A stretch of 64,000 nucleotides of DNA from the NCBI GenBank assembly GCA_015143295.1, contig CM026556.1, positions 16,120,547 to 16,184,546 of the forward strand, written 5' to 3'. Origin of the DNA: Tetracentron sinense. Taxonomy: Eukaryota > Streptophyta > Magnoliopsida > Trochodendrales > Trochodendraceae. The notes under the pieces were generated by a model. The model was not told the DNA's origin, made no database searches, and was given only the letters and a program-made list of their open reading frames with translations. The stretch's first letter is position 1. Each line of letters starts with the position of its first letter. The translations under genes and the position numbers were made by a program. This document shows, in pieces, positions 45,847-58,300 of this stretch.

Positions 45847-48800
45847 TCACTGTGTAATAGATTTTAATCCCATACTGTCTAAGTGTGTTACAAAAACTTT
45901 ATCTGATAAAGCCTTGGTCATCGGGTCTGCAACATTAAGTTGAGACCTAATCTTTGTAACCACTACATTTTGCCTGTCAATGATCTCACGAATGAGATGA
46001 TACTTTCGCTCCTCATGTTTCATACTTTTGTAGTTCCTAGGTTCTTTAGGTCTGAGTGCTGAAGGAACATTTCCTAGCTCGTGCAAAAACCTTCCGAACC
46101 AGACTGCTTCTTTTGCTGCTTCTGAATCTGCAATATATTCTGCTTCTGTGGTGGAGTCAGCAATACTCTTCTACTTTATGCTGTACCAACTGACAGTAGC
46201 ACCACCTAGTGTAAACACATACCTAGATGTGGAAGCTCTATTGTCCGGATCAGATTGGAAATCGGAATCAGTATAACCTAGTCCAACTAAATCTTCTGAT
46301 TGAAAGGTAACCACATAATCCCTAGTCCTTTTCAGGTACTTCATAATGTGCTTCACTGCAGTTCAATGATTAACAACTGGATTGCTTTGGAACCGACTAA
46401 CAACTCCCACTGTATGACAGATATCCGATTTAGTACATAACATGGAATACATGAGGGTCCCAACTGCCGAAGCATAAGGGCACCTCTTCATCTGCTCGAT
46501 CTAATCAGCTGATGTAGGGCCATCTTTTTAGAGAAAGTGACACCATGTCTAAAAGGAATGAGTGTTGTCTTATAATCACTCATACTGTACCTAGACAATA
46601 TCTTGTCTGTGTAGGAAGTTTGGCTCAATCCCAACATTCGGCATATTCTATCTCTCAGAATCTTTATCCCGAGAATATATGATGCCTCTCCCAAGTATTT
46701 CATTGAGAAATGCTGAGAAAGCCATATCTTGACTGATGACAACATCCCTACATCATTCCCAATGAGTAGGATGTCATCTACATAAAGAATTAGGTATACT
46801 ACCGCTCTCCCACTATCCTTCTTGTATATACAAGATTCTTTCAAATTCTTTTGGAATCCAAATTGTTTAATCGAAAGATCAAATCTTTGGTTCTAACTTC
46901 TTGAAGCTTGTTTCAAACCATATATCGACTTGTTGAGCTTGCATACCATGTTCTCTTGGTTAGGAGCAATGAAGCCCTCTAGTTGCTTCATATAGATGTC
47001 TTCATCTAACATTCCATTAAGGAAAGTAATTTTGACATCCATTTGTCATATCTCATAGTCATGGTGTGCAGCTATAGCTAGCAATATCCTGATGGATTTA
47101 AGCATAGCTACAGGTGAAAAGGTATCCTCATAATCAACTCCTTCAATTTGAGTATAACCTTTTGCAATAAGTCTAGCTTTATAGGTCTCCATGTTACCAT
47201 CGGCACCCTTCTTCCTTTTGTAAATCCATTTGCATCCAATTGGCCTTATACCATCTGGTGGATCTACTAAAGTCTAGACACCGTTGTCATACATGGAATC
47301 TATTTCAGCATTCATGGCTTTATTCCATTGAGATGCATCTACATCCAATGTAGCTTCCTGATAAGTATTAGGATCTTTATCCTCATCATCAGGGCTAACT
47401 AGATAAACTTCATTATTGTAATACTGAAGTCTATCCGGTAGTCTAGAAACTCTTTCAGACCTTCTCAGTGGAACAGAATTAGGAGAAATTAAAGTAAAAG
47501 GATTAGGTTCAGTTTGGATACTGGCTGTGTCATCTTTCATCTCATGAAATTCAACTTTCTTAAGGAGATCAATTTCTTCCTCCAAGAAAGTGGCATGAAG
47601 CCTAATAACTATTGTTTGGTCTACCTTGGAGTAGAAATAGAAACCCTTAGTTTCTTTTGGATATCCTACAAAATTCCATTTTTCTGTCTTACATTCCAAT
47701 TTAGTGGGTTTGAGTTTACGAACATGCACAGGACAACCCCATACCCTTAGATGTTGTAAACCAGGTTTTTGCCCATCCACAATTCATAGGGTGTAAATGG
47801 AATAGACTTAGATGGAACCCGGGTTTAGAATATAAATGGCAATTTGTATAGCATATCCCCAAAGATATGAAGGAACATCGGCATAGCTCATCATAGAGCG
47901 AACCATATCTAATAAGGTCCATTTTCTTCTTTCAGAAACTCCATTTTGTTGAGGAGAGGCAGGACTTGTCCATTGCAAGATAATCCCATTATCCTTTAAG
48001 TAATCCATAAACTCGTTGGTGAGGTATTCACCACCTCGATCTGATCGAAGTGTCTTTATGGTTTTGTCAGTTTGATTCTCAACTTCTAATCTGAATTCTT
48101 TGAACTTTTTAAATGTGTCAGATTTGTGTTGCATCAAATAGACATATCCATATCTGGAATAGTCATCGGTAAATGTGACAAAATACCAGTATTGACCTCG
48201 TGCAAAATGTTAAATGAACCACATACATCACTATGTATTAGTCTTAACTTTTCTTCGGCTCTTCCTTCCTTTTTAGGGTAAGGTTTCTTGGTCATCTTCC
48301 CTTTGAGACAAGACTCGCATGTAGGGAGTGGTTCTACCTTGAGGAGTCAAGGGGACCATCTTTTACTAACCTCTTGATCCTATCAAGATTAATGTGACTA
48401 AGTCTCTTGTGCCAAAGATAAGTAGACTCAGTGCAATGTCTCTTCATTCCAGACATTCTAGATGATGAGACATTGTCACTTTGTAGACATTCATTATTTA
48501 CCAATGGAAATATCAAATAAAGATCATTAATTAGATTACCAGTTATCAAGACCATTCCATCTTTCTTAATTTCAACAATTGAATTAAAATTGATAGAGAA
48601 TCCATAAAATAAGAGTCTAGATACTGAAATCAAATTTCGATGTGCTAAAGGCACATAAAAGCAGTCTTCTAAAATTAATATCTTTCCATTAGGTAAATAA
48701 AGAGTAAACAAGCTGATTGACTTCACTGCAACATTTGCACCGGAGCCAACTTTAAGCTTCTGCTCCTGTTTGGTCGGCTTTCTGGTTTCCTTGAACCCCT

Positions 48801-49321
48801 GCAAAGAATTGCAAACATGTACAGTGGATCCAGAATCCATGCACTATGAATTAGGAGGACCATCCAGAAAGTTAGACTCAACAGTAATATGTACTTCAAA
48901 GTATCTCATACCTTGAGTACTTCCGCTACCCTTCTTAAGAGTTGCAAGGTAAGTCCTGCAATTCCTCTTCCAGTGGCCTATTTTACCACAGTGGAAACAC
49001 TTTCCATTGCCTTTCTTTTCTTTGCCAGCTATCCCTGAAGAACCTTTGGCAACTCTTGCTTTACCCTTATTGTCTTTAAACTTTCCTTTGCATTTCTTCC
49101 ATTTTCTAAACTTTTTAGATTTCTTGGAGGTATCAGGTTTATCGACGATTAAAGTTTCACCTTTAGTTGACTTTTTGATCAAATCTTCTGCAGCCACAAG
49201 TGAGTTCATAAGCTCACTTAGTGACATTTCACTCTTGTTCATGTTATAATTTAACACGAACAAATTGAAGGACGAAGGGAGTGACTGCAGAACAGTGTTA
49301 ACTTGAGTGATGACATCCATC
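45847..49321 (-). pseudogene. Gag (rest) and pol region of Angela-type element J
   Basis: In minus-strand order: gag C-terminal part with LPSSFNLFVLNYNMN, basic linker and CCHC knuckle CFHCGKIGHWKRNC (about 49000-48960); protease starting MDSGSTVHVCNS (48840); GAG-pre-integrase LWHKRLSHINL (about 48400); integrase core (RSDRGGEYLTNEF, SPQQNGVSERR, about 48045-47905); reverse transcriptase (about 47280-46490) with LYVDDILLIGND; RNase H (about 46360-45850). Ty1/copia order. Looks broken, with several breaks. Confidence 0.82.
49317..49321 (+). repeat. Target site duplication of Tekay K, left copy
   Basis: CCATC, matched exactly at 61178-61182 on the other side of K. The J gag sequence is continuous across K if one copy is removed. 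Confidence 0.9.
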
Positions 49322-49507
49322 TGTAGCACCCCGGACTTTTCTCAACTTCAATGAATAGCATTTTCGTTACCAATTGGCCTTCCTCATAGTATAATAAATA
49401 AATAAGGGAGAAATCGGAAATTCTGAAACGTGAGAAATGTCCGTTTTCGAGATACGAATCCAACGCAAGTTGAATCGTCGAAATCGGACGAACGAGTCAA
49501 AAGATAT

Positions 49508-51423
49508 TGTCGCGACCCAAAATACCCCCTAGGAGTTAAGGATACTTTGACTCGTGACCGCTGTATCATACCTCCAGTATGATACATAAGGCACACGTGG
49601 AAACCTGTCAGAGTACCTGAATATACATAGCGGAAACGAAATACAATGCACAGCGGAAAATAAAATACTAAACATAGCGGAAGCAAAATGAATACTCCTA
49701 TAGCTTGGCTCAAGTAAGAACCAACAAGTATACATGTGTGAGAAACCCAAAAGTGGAGTGGACAAACCCCACACTCACATAACAAAATGACACAAGTTCT
49801 AAGTCGGTCGATCAACAGAAATCGAAGTCACGACTCCTATCTAAAGCACCATCGTCATGATAGTGATCCATGGAAGGCTCCGGGTCACGGTACTCTTCCT
49901 TGACCCAAGGTTCTTCGCCACACAAATCGAATGGAACCCGAGCACCTGCCGATCATAACAATATCGACTGAGCATGGAATACTCAGTGTATACAAACTAA
50001 TAACAATAAAGCGGTTAGGCATGGAGCATACAAGACATGGAGAATGAAATCCGTAAAATCCTTAAAGCATGGAAACCGTGAAAACGTATGTGAGATAATA
50101 TTCAAAACCAAAACTGTAACCGTGTGAGTCAATCGATAATCATAGCCTTATGAGTTCTTGTGAGTTCATGGAGTTACTTAGAGTCATTATGATCCGTAGA
50201 GACATAGAGCATAGAGCAATAACCTTAGAGCATTTCCATAGAGCATAACCTTAGAGATCTTAGAGCATTTCATTGTGATCCGTGGAGCTTGTGAGACGAT
50301 CTTAGAGCATTATCATAGAGTTTCCTTGTGAGCATGGTATGATCCTTAGAGCTTGTGAAACGATCTTAGAGAAATCATAGAGTTACTTAGAATCATTCAT
50401 TATTCGTCTTTTCGTGAAAAACCTTTGTTTGCACTTTAAGAAATCCATGGAAACCATCGGTTCATGCGAGACATGCGAGCATATGCACTTAATAAGAGAA
50501 ATCATCATATTTAAGCATAGAATCCCTTAGAGGTATTTTATCAAACACTTAGAGTGCATCATAATAGTAACCTTCATCCAAGTATATAATCACACCTTTT
50601 CATACATAAAATCAATACATATAGATAGGGCATAGATAAGAAGAATCATAATTAGTAACTAGTAGGATTGCAAGATTGTAGTAGAGTGTATCTACCTTAG
50701 AGAAATCAATGAGTTTGACTCCCAATGGCTGGAACAAGCAAGAACAGTGAGTTCTTGGTTGGAAAACACCAAATGGAAAGGAAGAACTTGATCTTCCACA
50801 AGCTTGAACGATCACCAAGGTCCTCTCCTCCTTTTCCTCTTCAAATCCCTCAAAACAATGCACAAAGGGTTTGTGAAACCCTAAGGCACGAACCCAGCCC
50901 TTTTATAGGCAAAGGGTGATGGTTAAAGTCTTAAATACCCTTAATGAAGAAAATCTGCGTATGACCGATCGATCGGTGGTGTGGACCGAGCGATCGGTGG
51001 CTTACCGGTCGATCGGTGTTATGTACCGAGCGATCGGTGGCTTACCGGTCGATCGGTGATATGACCAAGAGATCGGTCAAAAACACACTCTCTGGAATTT
51101 TTCCCCATACAAAAAAGTTGACCGTGCGACAGCTATCGAGCGATCGGTAGTTGACCGATCGATCGCAGGTAATGACCGAGCGATCGGTCGACCCCTGTTT
51201 TACTGAAAAACCTTGTTTACACCACTCGAATCTTCCCCAATGCACTTCCAACACTCTTTTATGCTTTCAACACATTCCCTAAGGACATATAGACCCATTG
51301 GAACATATACGCCATAATTCCAAACACATATATTAACATAAGACTCACAAGTGTACAAAACCACACTTGCGCACTATTCACACACTATTCATTCTTAGTG
51401 AAATAAAATTTCGGGGCTCTACA
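49508..51423 (-). mobile_element. Solo Tekay LTR L
   Basis: 1,916 bp on the minus strand, start TGTAGAGCCCCG (51423), end GGGTCGCGACA (49508). Flanked by GATAT on both sides (49503-49507, 51424-51428). No internal sequence is present, so it is the product of LTR-LTR recombination. It contains the palindrome array, TATA box, degenerate CTTAGAGCA repeats (50150-50400), the conserved hairpin (about 49969-49985) and the region of the small ORF (about 49850-49950), where PFDLC and PWVKEEY are still recognisable. Confidence 0.9.
50901..51188 (-). promoter_or_regulatory. Palindrome array and TATA box of solo LTR L
   Basis: Eight to nine sites of the ACCGATCGATCGGT class, three before a spacer with TTTGTATGGGGAAAAATTCC and five or six after, then TATA box GCCTATAAAAGG (about 50908) 54 bp further on. 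The clearest Ty3 TATA context in the window. Confidence 0.6.
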
Positions 51424-51454
51424 GATATTGTCAAAACAGTGGAACCTGCAGAGC

Positions 51455-51640
51455 ACCGATCGCTCGGTCCTCATCAACGATCGATCGGTCCAAAACCGAT
51501 CGATAGGTGGCTATCGACTGGTCAGAAATTTTGTATGGGGAAATTTTCCAGAGAGCATGTTTTTGACCGGTCGATCGGTCAATAACACCGATCGCTCGGT
51601 AGGCAACTGATCGATCGGTCATAAGCACCGATTGCTCGGT
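51455..51640 (+). promoter_or_regulatory. Palindrome array in 5' LTR of Tekay K
   Basis: Seven sites laid out 3 + spacer + 4, spacer GGCTATCGACTGG...TTTGTATGGGGAAATTTTCC. The second LTR has the same array at 58983-59168. The TATA position of L corresponds to CCCATAAGGGC here. Confidence 0.6.
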
Positions 51641-52462
51641 CTATCGAGTTTTTGCAGAATTTTTAGTAAGGGCGTTTTCATCTTTTGGGTGTTAACCCTT
51701 ACCCATAAGGGCTTGCCCGAGCCTTTAGGGCTTCATTCACCTCACTTAGAAGGTTTTGAGAGAGAAGAAGAGAAGAGAAGGGGGATTTACATCTAGGGTT
51801 TTCCACTTGAGAGAATCAAGGGTTTTAGAACCCTAGAACCGTTCTAAAGGCTTGGATTCTCCAAATCCAACCTCAAGCTCGTGTGCAGTACCTCTTCCAA
51901 GCTAGGGCAGCGTTTCTACATCATCCTCAAGGATTTTTCTTTCCCTTTTCAAGGTTAGTACACTCTTCCTAGTTACTTTGGTAATAACCTAGGATTTTTC
52001 TAAGTAAATATGTGTTGGATCTTCCCCATTGCTCCCTTGTGTTGGTATATGCTAAATCCCTAAAACATAAACAAGATAACACAAACAAATGGTGGAATGT
52101 ATGAATGGATGAGGAGTGGAGGTGATTGGATGCCATGTTGTGATGTGTTGAATGATGGGAAAAATGGTGGAAGGGCATATTACGCATAATGAACACACCC
52201 CAAGTGTTTGATGAAATGTTAGAATGAGAAAATATGAAATAACTAAAGGTAAAAAGGTTGAATACCACATGTTTGATAGAATGCATGAATAAACTAAGAT
52301 TTGAAAGCATGAGTCACATAAATGTTCCCCATTTGGCAAGTTGTATGCATGTGTTTATTTCGCTTCTTAAATTCTCATGTGAGTTGGGAATTGTTAAAAT
52401 GTTATATGTCATCATGATTTCACGATTGCTATACACGAGCACATATGTAGATGGAGGATATT

Positions 52463-53005
52463 GTCAAGGAGGTTGGTAGCCCAGGATAATGCTGGTGCTA
52501 GCCTCTGGCTCATAAGAAACGTATTGCATTGTCAAGGGGGTTGGTATCCCAGGGATCATGTGGGTACTAACCCCTGGCTCATAAGAAAGGACTCGGAAAT
52601 GTTGCACTGTCAAGGAGGTTGGTAGCCCCGGTTAAGGGTGCTAACCTCTGGCTCATAAGAAAGGAAATGGTACTGTCAAGGAGGTTGGTAGCCCCGGTTA
52701 AGGGTGCTAACCTCTGGCTCATAAGAAAGGTATTGTACTGTCAAGGGGGTTGGTAGCCCCGGTTAAGGGTGCTAACCTCTGGCTCATAAGTAAGGTATCG
52801 TACTGTCAAGGAGGCTGGTAGCCCAGGGATGTGCGGGTGCTAGCCTCTGGCTCATAAGAAGTGTATTGTACTGTCAAGGGGGTTGGTAGCCCAGGGATGT
52901 GCGGGTCCTAACCCGTGGCTCATAAGAAAGGTATTGTACTGTCAAGGAGGTTGGTAGCCCAGGGATAAGCGGGTGCTAACCTCTGGCTCATAAGAAATAT
53001 TAAAT
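52463..53005 (+). repeat. Hairpin minisatellite in 5' LTR of Tekay K
   Basis: Eight units of about 62-78 bp, each starting GTCAAGG and ending CTGGCTCATAAGAAA. Arms vary together: GAGGTT with AACCTC, GGGGTT with AACCCC, GAGGCT with AGCCTC. The 3' LTR has the matching array at 59991-60530. Confidence 0.85.
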
Positions 53006-53210
53006 GGACAACTCAAAGAGGAATTGTATGATGCATAGACATGTTTTAGTTTCATAATAATTATGACTTGATAAAATGTTTATGTATGAGGTTGCTAGAA
53101 ATGATTATGAACTATACTCCTCCCATTACTTGTATATGATGTTGTTCGTTATTACCATTGTTAGTTAGGGGCTTGTACTCGCTGAGTATTCCATGCTCAG
53201 CCGTACTTTC

Positions 53211-53405
53211 ATGTCGGCAGGTACCCGAGTCCCTCTCGACATTTGTGATCCGGGTCCTTGGATAGAGGAGGACTATGGCGAGGAGGAACCTTATGAGGAT
53301 CTAGTAGTCGAGCCTCAGGCAGAGGCGAGAGACTTAGACCATTGGCCCCACGGGGGTGACTATTCAGCGAGACAGAGTTGTATTTTATCTTTTGTATTTT
53401 GTTAG
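53211..53405 (+). CDS. Conserved LTR small ORF (MSAG peptide), 5' LTR of Tekay K
   Basis: 64 codons plus stop: MSAGTRVPLDICDPGPWIEE, acidic stretch, then a longer tail than in B, D and M ending in a hydrophobic CILSFVFC. The start, the D-I-C motif, PW and EE-Y are shared with the other families. Lies in the leader part of the LTR after a conserved hairpin. Function unknown. Confidence 0.45.
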   Translation: MSAGTRVPLDICDPGPWIEEDYGEEEPYEDLVVEPQAEARDLDHWPHGGDYSARQSCILSFVFC

Positions 53406-53652
53406 GTGGGCCTGTCCACCTTAGGCTTAGACGTGTTGTACATATGTTAAACTTGGAATACTGTTTTGGAACTTTAGAAAAAAAAAAAGAGTTGGCTACG
53501 CTTCCGCATTTTATGTTTAGCTTCCGTGCTCTGATTATCATTGTATTAGTATTATATTTTGCCTTGTTCATCACAGGATGGTTTGGCAGGTTTGTATAGT
53601 CCACCTAAAGTATCCCTAAACTCCTAGGGGGTATTTTGGGGCGTGACAGAGG

Positions 53653-53666
53653 TGGTATCAGAGCTC
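53653..53666 (+). promoter_or_regulatory. Primer binding site of Tekay K
   Basis: TGGTATCAGAGCTC, four bases after the 5' LTR, complementary to initiator-Met tRNA. Confidence 0.87.
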
Positions 53667-53985
53667 TAGGCATTAGAGTCCCTAGGGTCGCTTAGTACTA
53701 GATACCATAATTGAACAAGGCATTAGGTGTAGGAAAGAGTTGTATTCCAAGTATAGACTAACAAGTTAATCTTAGTCAAAATAGGTTGAACTTCAACCAA
53801 ACTTAGAATCCTACGCTAGGAACACGACATGTATGTTATGATATGATGTTGTATACCATGTGTGCATAAATTGTGTTGTGCTTATTAAATATGTCTGATG
53901 AATATGTATTAAGTGAATTGCGAAATCGTATTAAATGCGTATCCAAGTTAGACTCATGTGGTACTGTCGTTCTCAGGATCACATC
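53667..53985 (+). other. 5' leader of Tekay K
   Basis: Non-coding, distantly similar to the leaders of B and D. Ends with TTCTCAG ten bases before the gag ATG. Confidence 0.55.
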
Positions 53986-55222
53986 ATGAGACGCGGTGCT
54001 CGGAGTCGCGGATACAATACGAGGGGAAGTGGAAGTGATGCCCCTTCCGGTGACGAGCAACCCGATTTTGCCCAAGCTTTTGCATCTATAGCCGAGACTT
54101 TGGATATGTTAGCAGCAAGGCCGGTTGCTGTTACTCCTTCTACGCCTCCGCCACCTCCGGCACACCATGCTTCAGGATTGGAGGCATTTAGGAGATTGCG
54201 TCCTCCTACCTTCTTCGGTACTACTAACCCCATGGTCGCCGAGGCATGGGTGATGCAATTGGAAAATATTTTTAGAGCACTCCACTGCACGGATGAACAG
54301 AGAGTGGACTGGGCCACCTTCGTGATGGAAGGTGCGGCCGAGCATTGGTGGAGAGCCGCACAGAGACAGAGGGAGTCCACCAAGGCGGGGGAGCTGTGGA
54401 CATGGTTGGAATTTTTGGATGTCTTCTATAAACAGTATTTTCCGGCGGCTGTCAAAGAACAGAAGGAGATTGAATTCATGACTCTTGAACAAGGAGAGTT
54501 GAGTGTGGCCGATTATGAGGCTACCTTCGTGGAGTTGTCGAGATTCGCACCTCACCTAATTGCATCGGAGCATATGCGAGTCAGGAAATTTGAGAGGGGA
54601 TTGAAACCCTCCATTAGAGACAGGGTCTCGATGTTCCAGGTGGCTACCTGGGGAGAGGTTGTGAGCAAGGCGAAGCTTGCCGAGAAGAATTCGGAAGAAT
54701 TCTTCAAGAGAAGGGATGTGGCTCGAGGCCAATCGAGTAGTTCGAGGTCGGCAGAGAAGAGGGCTAGGGCAGCCCCATATCAGGCATCCAAGCCGATATG
54801 GTCACAGAGGCCTCCCTTGACATCACAGGTATCTCGGCCTACCACTACACCGGTACCTCATCCCACACTTTCACAGGCCACCTGATATGTTCCACCTTCA
54901 TCCTCATCAGCATTTGAGGAGTGCTCCTATTGTGGTCGGAGTCACCGGATTGGTGAATGTCGGAGGATTTCGGGTGGGTGCTTTCACTGTGGAGATGTGA
55001 ATCACATGGTCAGGGATTGCCCACACAGGCAGCTGCAGCCTATCCAACCCCAGGGGAGTAGGCCCCCAGTTCGACAGGATTCCCAGCCGGGATCCTCAGA
55101 GGCTTCTGAGTTTAGGCCTTCACGACCCACGTTATCCACTCCACCACCTCGTAGGGTAAACCAGGGTCAGGTTTTTGCCTTATCGGAACGGGATGCACTT
55201 GCATCTGACAATGTCGTGCAAG
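53986..55222 (+). pseudogene. Gag region of Tekay K
   Basis: Starts MRRGARSRGYNTRGSG; gag domain (FRRLRPPTFFGTTNPM, WTWLEFLDVFYKQYFP, EQGELSVADYEATFVELSRFA), Pro-rich linker, then a knuckle CFHCGDVNHMVRDC (about 54979). Residue similarity to the gag of D is clear, but the family is separate. Broken. It reaches the GTACGC of the intron-like spacer in a VVQG sequence as in D. Confidence 0.85.
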
Positions 55223-55358
55223 GTACGCTATCATGCTAAAGTTTCGAGTTGTAATTGGCTGTTATTATGTAATGTGATTGCTTATATGTATGACATGCTA
55301 CCTATACTTATGTGTTATTGCATGAAATCTATTAACGTGAATTGAATTAATCACACAG
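55223..55358 (+). other. Intron-like spacer between gag and pol, Tekay K
   Basis: 136 bp, starts GTACGC after CAAG, ends CACAG, with TGAATTGA about 20 bases before the end. Position and end motifs match the spacer of D although the interior has diverged. Confidence 0.5.
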
Positions 55359-58300
55359 GCGCATTATTAGTGAATGAATGCCTAGCCCGAGTGTTGATCG
55401 ACACAGGATCCACTCATTCCTTTGTATCGCCTAGCTTTGCGAAAGGATTTCCAACCAACTCCAGTCAGTTGAAGCATGAATTAACCATCTCCACACCGCT
55501 CGGCAAGTCAGTGGACACGGACCGTATATACAGGGACTGTGTAGTCCAAGTGGCACAGAATGAGTTGTTAGCCGACCTCATCATCCTGAACTTCCAAGAC
55601 TTAGATTTCGATGTCATACTTGGTATGGATTGGCTATCGGCTCACCACGGACATGTGGCATGTTTCGAGAAGATGGTGAACTTTGAGCCGATGGGAGTTA
55701 AGCCATTTCACTTTTGAGGGTTGAGGGAAAGAGACATTGCTCGCCTCGCAGCTTTGAGCTTAGCAAACCCAGAAGCACAAAACTCCTTGGTCATTCCGGT
55801 CTTGGATGTGTTTCCGGAGGAACTTCCCGGATTGCCTCCGGATCGGGAGATTGAGTTCGCTATAGAGCTTACTCCAGGCACCGCTCCGATTTCAAGGGCA
55901 CCATATAGAATGGCCCCAATAGAGCTTGAGGAATTAAAGAAGCAAATTGAGGAGTTACAACAACTTGGTTTCATCCAACCAAGTGTGTCACCATGGGGAG
56001 CTCCGGTCCTCTTTGTGAAAAAGAAAGATGGGTCAATGAGAATGTGCATAGATTACCGGCAGTTGAACAAGATAACTATTAAGAATCGTTATCCTTTGCC
56101 TCGGATAGACGACTTGTTTGACCAACTGAAGGGAGCGATATTTTTCTCCAAGATTGATCTTAGATCGGGGTATCATCAGTTAAAGATCAAGGCGGCAAAT
56201 GTTCCGAAGTCGGCTTTCAGGACTCGGTATGGGCACTACGAGTTCCTTTTCATGCCTTTTGGGCTGACAAATGCACCGGCGGTGTTCATGGATTTGATGA
56301 ACCAGGTGTTCCGATCGTACTTGGATCGATGTGTGATTGTGTTCATAGATGACATTTTGGTGTATTCCCAGACACGGGAAGATCACGCACGAGACCTTCG
56401 TCTTGCTCTGGAGATATTGAGAGAGCATAGGCTATAAGCTAAGTTAAGCAAGTGTGAATTTTGGTTGGAGAAGGTGGCGTTCCTAGGCCACGTAGTATCG
56501 GCCGAGGGTATTTCTGTTGACCCGGCAAAGATAGAGGCAGTTATGATATGGGAGAGACCCAAGAGCGTCACGGAGATACGTAGTTTTCTCGGGTTGGCAG
56601 GCTATTATCGGAGATTCGTAGAGGGATTCTCCAGTTTGGCTGCACCTCTCACTTACCTGACGAGAAAGAATGCCAAGTTTAGTTGGAGCGATAGATGCGA
56701 AGTGAGCTTCCAAGAGTTGAAGAAACGTCTCACCACGGCCCCCGTCCTTACTGTGCCATCCGGGAGTGGTGGTTTTGTGGTTTACAGTGACGCCTCGCAT
56801 GTGGGGTTGGGATGTGTACTTATGCAGCATGGCAAAGTCATTGCTTACGCCTCCAGACAATTGAAAGAGCATGAGAAGAATTATCCCACTCACGATTTAG
56901 AGCTCGCCGTGGTTGTGTTTGCCTTGAAGATTTGGCGACATTATCTCTATGGGGAACAGGTCGACGTATTTATGGACCATAAAAGCTTGAAGTACCTGTT
57001 CTCCCAAAAGGAATTGAATTTAAGGCAGAGGAGATGGGTAGAGTTTTTGAAAGACTACGAATGTTCCATTCAATATCATCCGGGCAAGGCGAACGTTGTA
57101 GCCGATGCTCTTAGCCGGAAGCCCACTGGACTTTTGGCGCACATGATGCTGAGGGAATGGAGGTTGTTAGAAGATGCATCCAACCTCAACATCAGTTTTA
57201 GTCTCCCTACTTTTGGGCCAGTAATGGCTAATATCATAGTTAGGCCATATATCCTGAGCATGAACGAGGGAGTTGCAGGGAATGGATGCCGAGCTACTGT
57301 CTTGCCGAGACCAGTAAGTTAAAAGTGGCAGCAAGGATTTTGCGGTGAGGGATGATGGAATTATCACTTTCAAGGAAAGAGTATGTGTCCCAGCCGATGA
57401 GAATCTTAAACGAGAAATCTTGTACGAGGCTCACCGGTCCAAGTACACCGTTCACCCCGGGGGTACCAAGATGTATAGGGACTTGAAGAAGCACTTTTGG
57501 TGGCGAAACATGAAGCGAGAAATAGCGGAGTACGTGTCCCGATGCTTGGTGTGCCAACAAGTCAAGGCCGAGCACAGGAGACCGGCGGGTCTGTTGCAGT
57601 CTCTCCCTATTCCCGAGTGGAAATGGGAACATATCTCTATGGACTTCATTGTGGGGTTGCCAAAGACAGTTAGAAAGACTGATGCGATATGGGTTGTTGT
57701 TGACAGACTCACGAAGTCCGCCCATTTCTTACCGTACCGGACTACATTCAACTCAAATCAGTTAGCTGCCTTGTGCATCAAAGAGATAGTCCGATTGCAT
57801 GGAGTACCAGTGAGCATTGTCTCAGACCGGGATCCAAGATTCACATCCAAGTTTTGGAAGAGTTTTCAGGATGCCATGGGTTCCCGACTAGACTTTAGCA
57901 CGGCCTTCCATCCACAGACGGATGGGCAAACTGAGCGAGTGAATCAAATTATTGAAGACATGCTCCATGCATGTATGCTAGACTTCAAGGGAAGTTGGGA
58001 AGATCACCTATCTTTAGTGGAATTCGCCTACAACAATAGTTACCAGGCAAGCATACAGATGGCACCTTTTGAGGCTTTGTACGGAAGGAGTTGTAGATCC
58101 CCGTTGTATTGGGATGAAGTGGGAGAAAGAAAAATTTTGGGCCCCGAGTTGATTGAACAAACTGCAGATAGAGTCAAGCTCATCCGGGAAAAGTTAAAGA
58201 CCGCACAAGATAGACAGAAGAGTTATGCCGACAACCGAAGGAGGGATCTTGAATTCCAAGTCGGTGACTTTGTTTTTGTCAAGATTTCACCGACCAAGGG

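Larger units (their letters stand above)
49322..53648 (+). repeat. 5' LTR of Tekay K, interrupted by solo LTR L
   Basis: Starts TGTAGCACCCCGG, ends GGGGCGTGACA; about 2,406 bp without L and its duplicated bases. Order: palindrome array (51455-51640), hairpin minisatellite (52463-53005), conserved hairpin (about 53179), small ORF (53211-53405), end. Homologous to D mainly in the array and the hairpin-ORF part. Confidence 0.9.

Noticed and set aside
51969-52339. Antisense frames of 95-113 codons, nearly repeated at 59497-59867
   Set aside because: The repetition only reflects the two LTRs of K. The peptides are low-complexity and no similar frame exists in the other Tekay LTRs.
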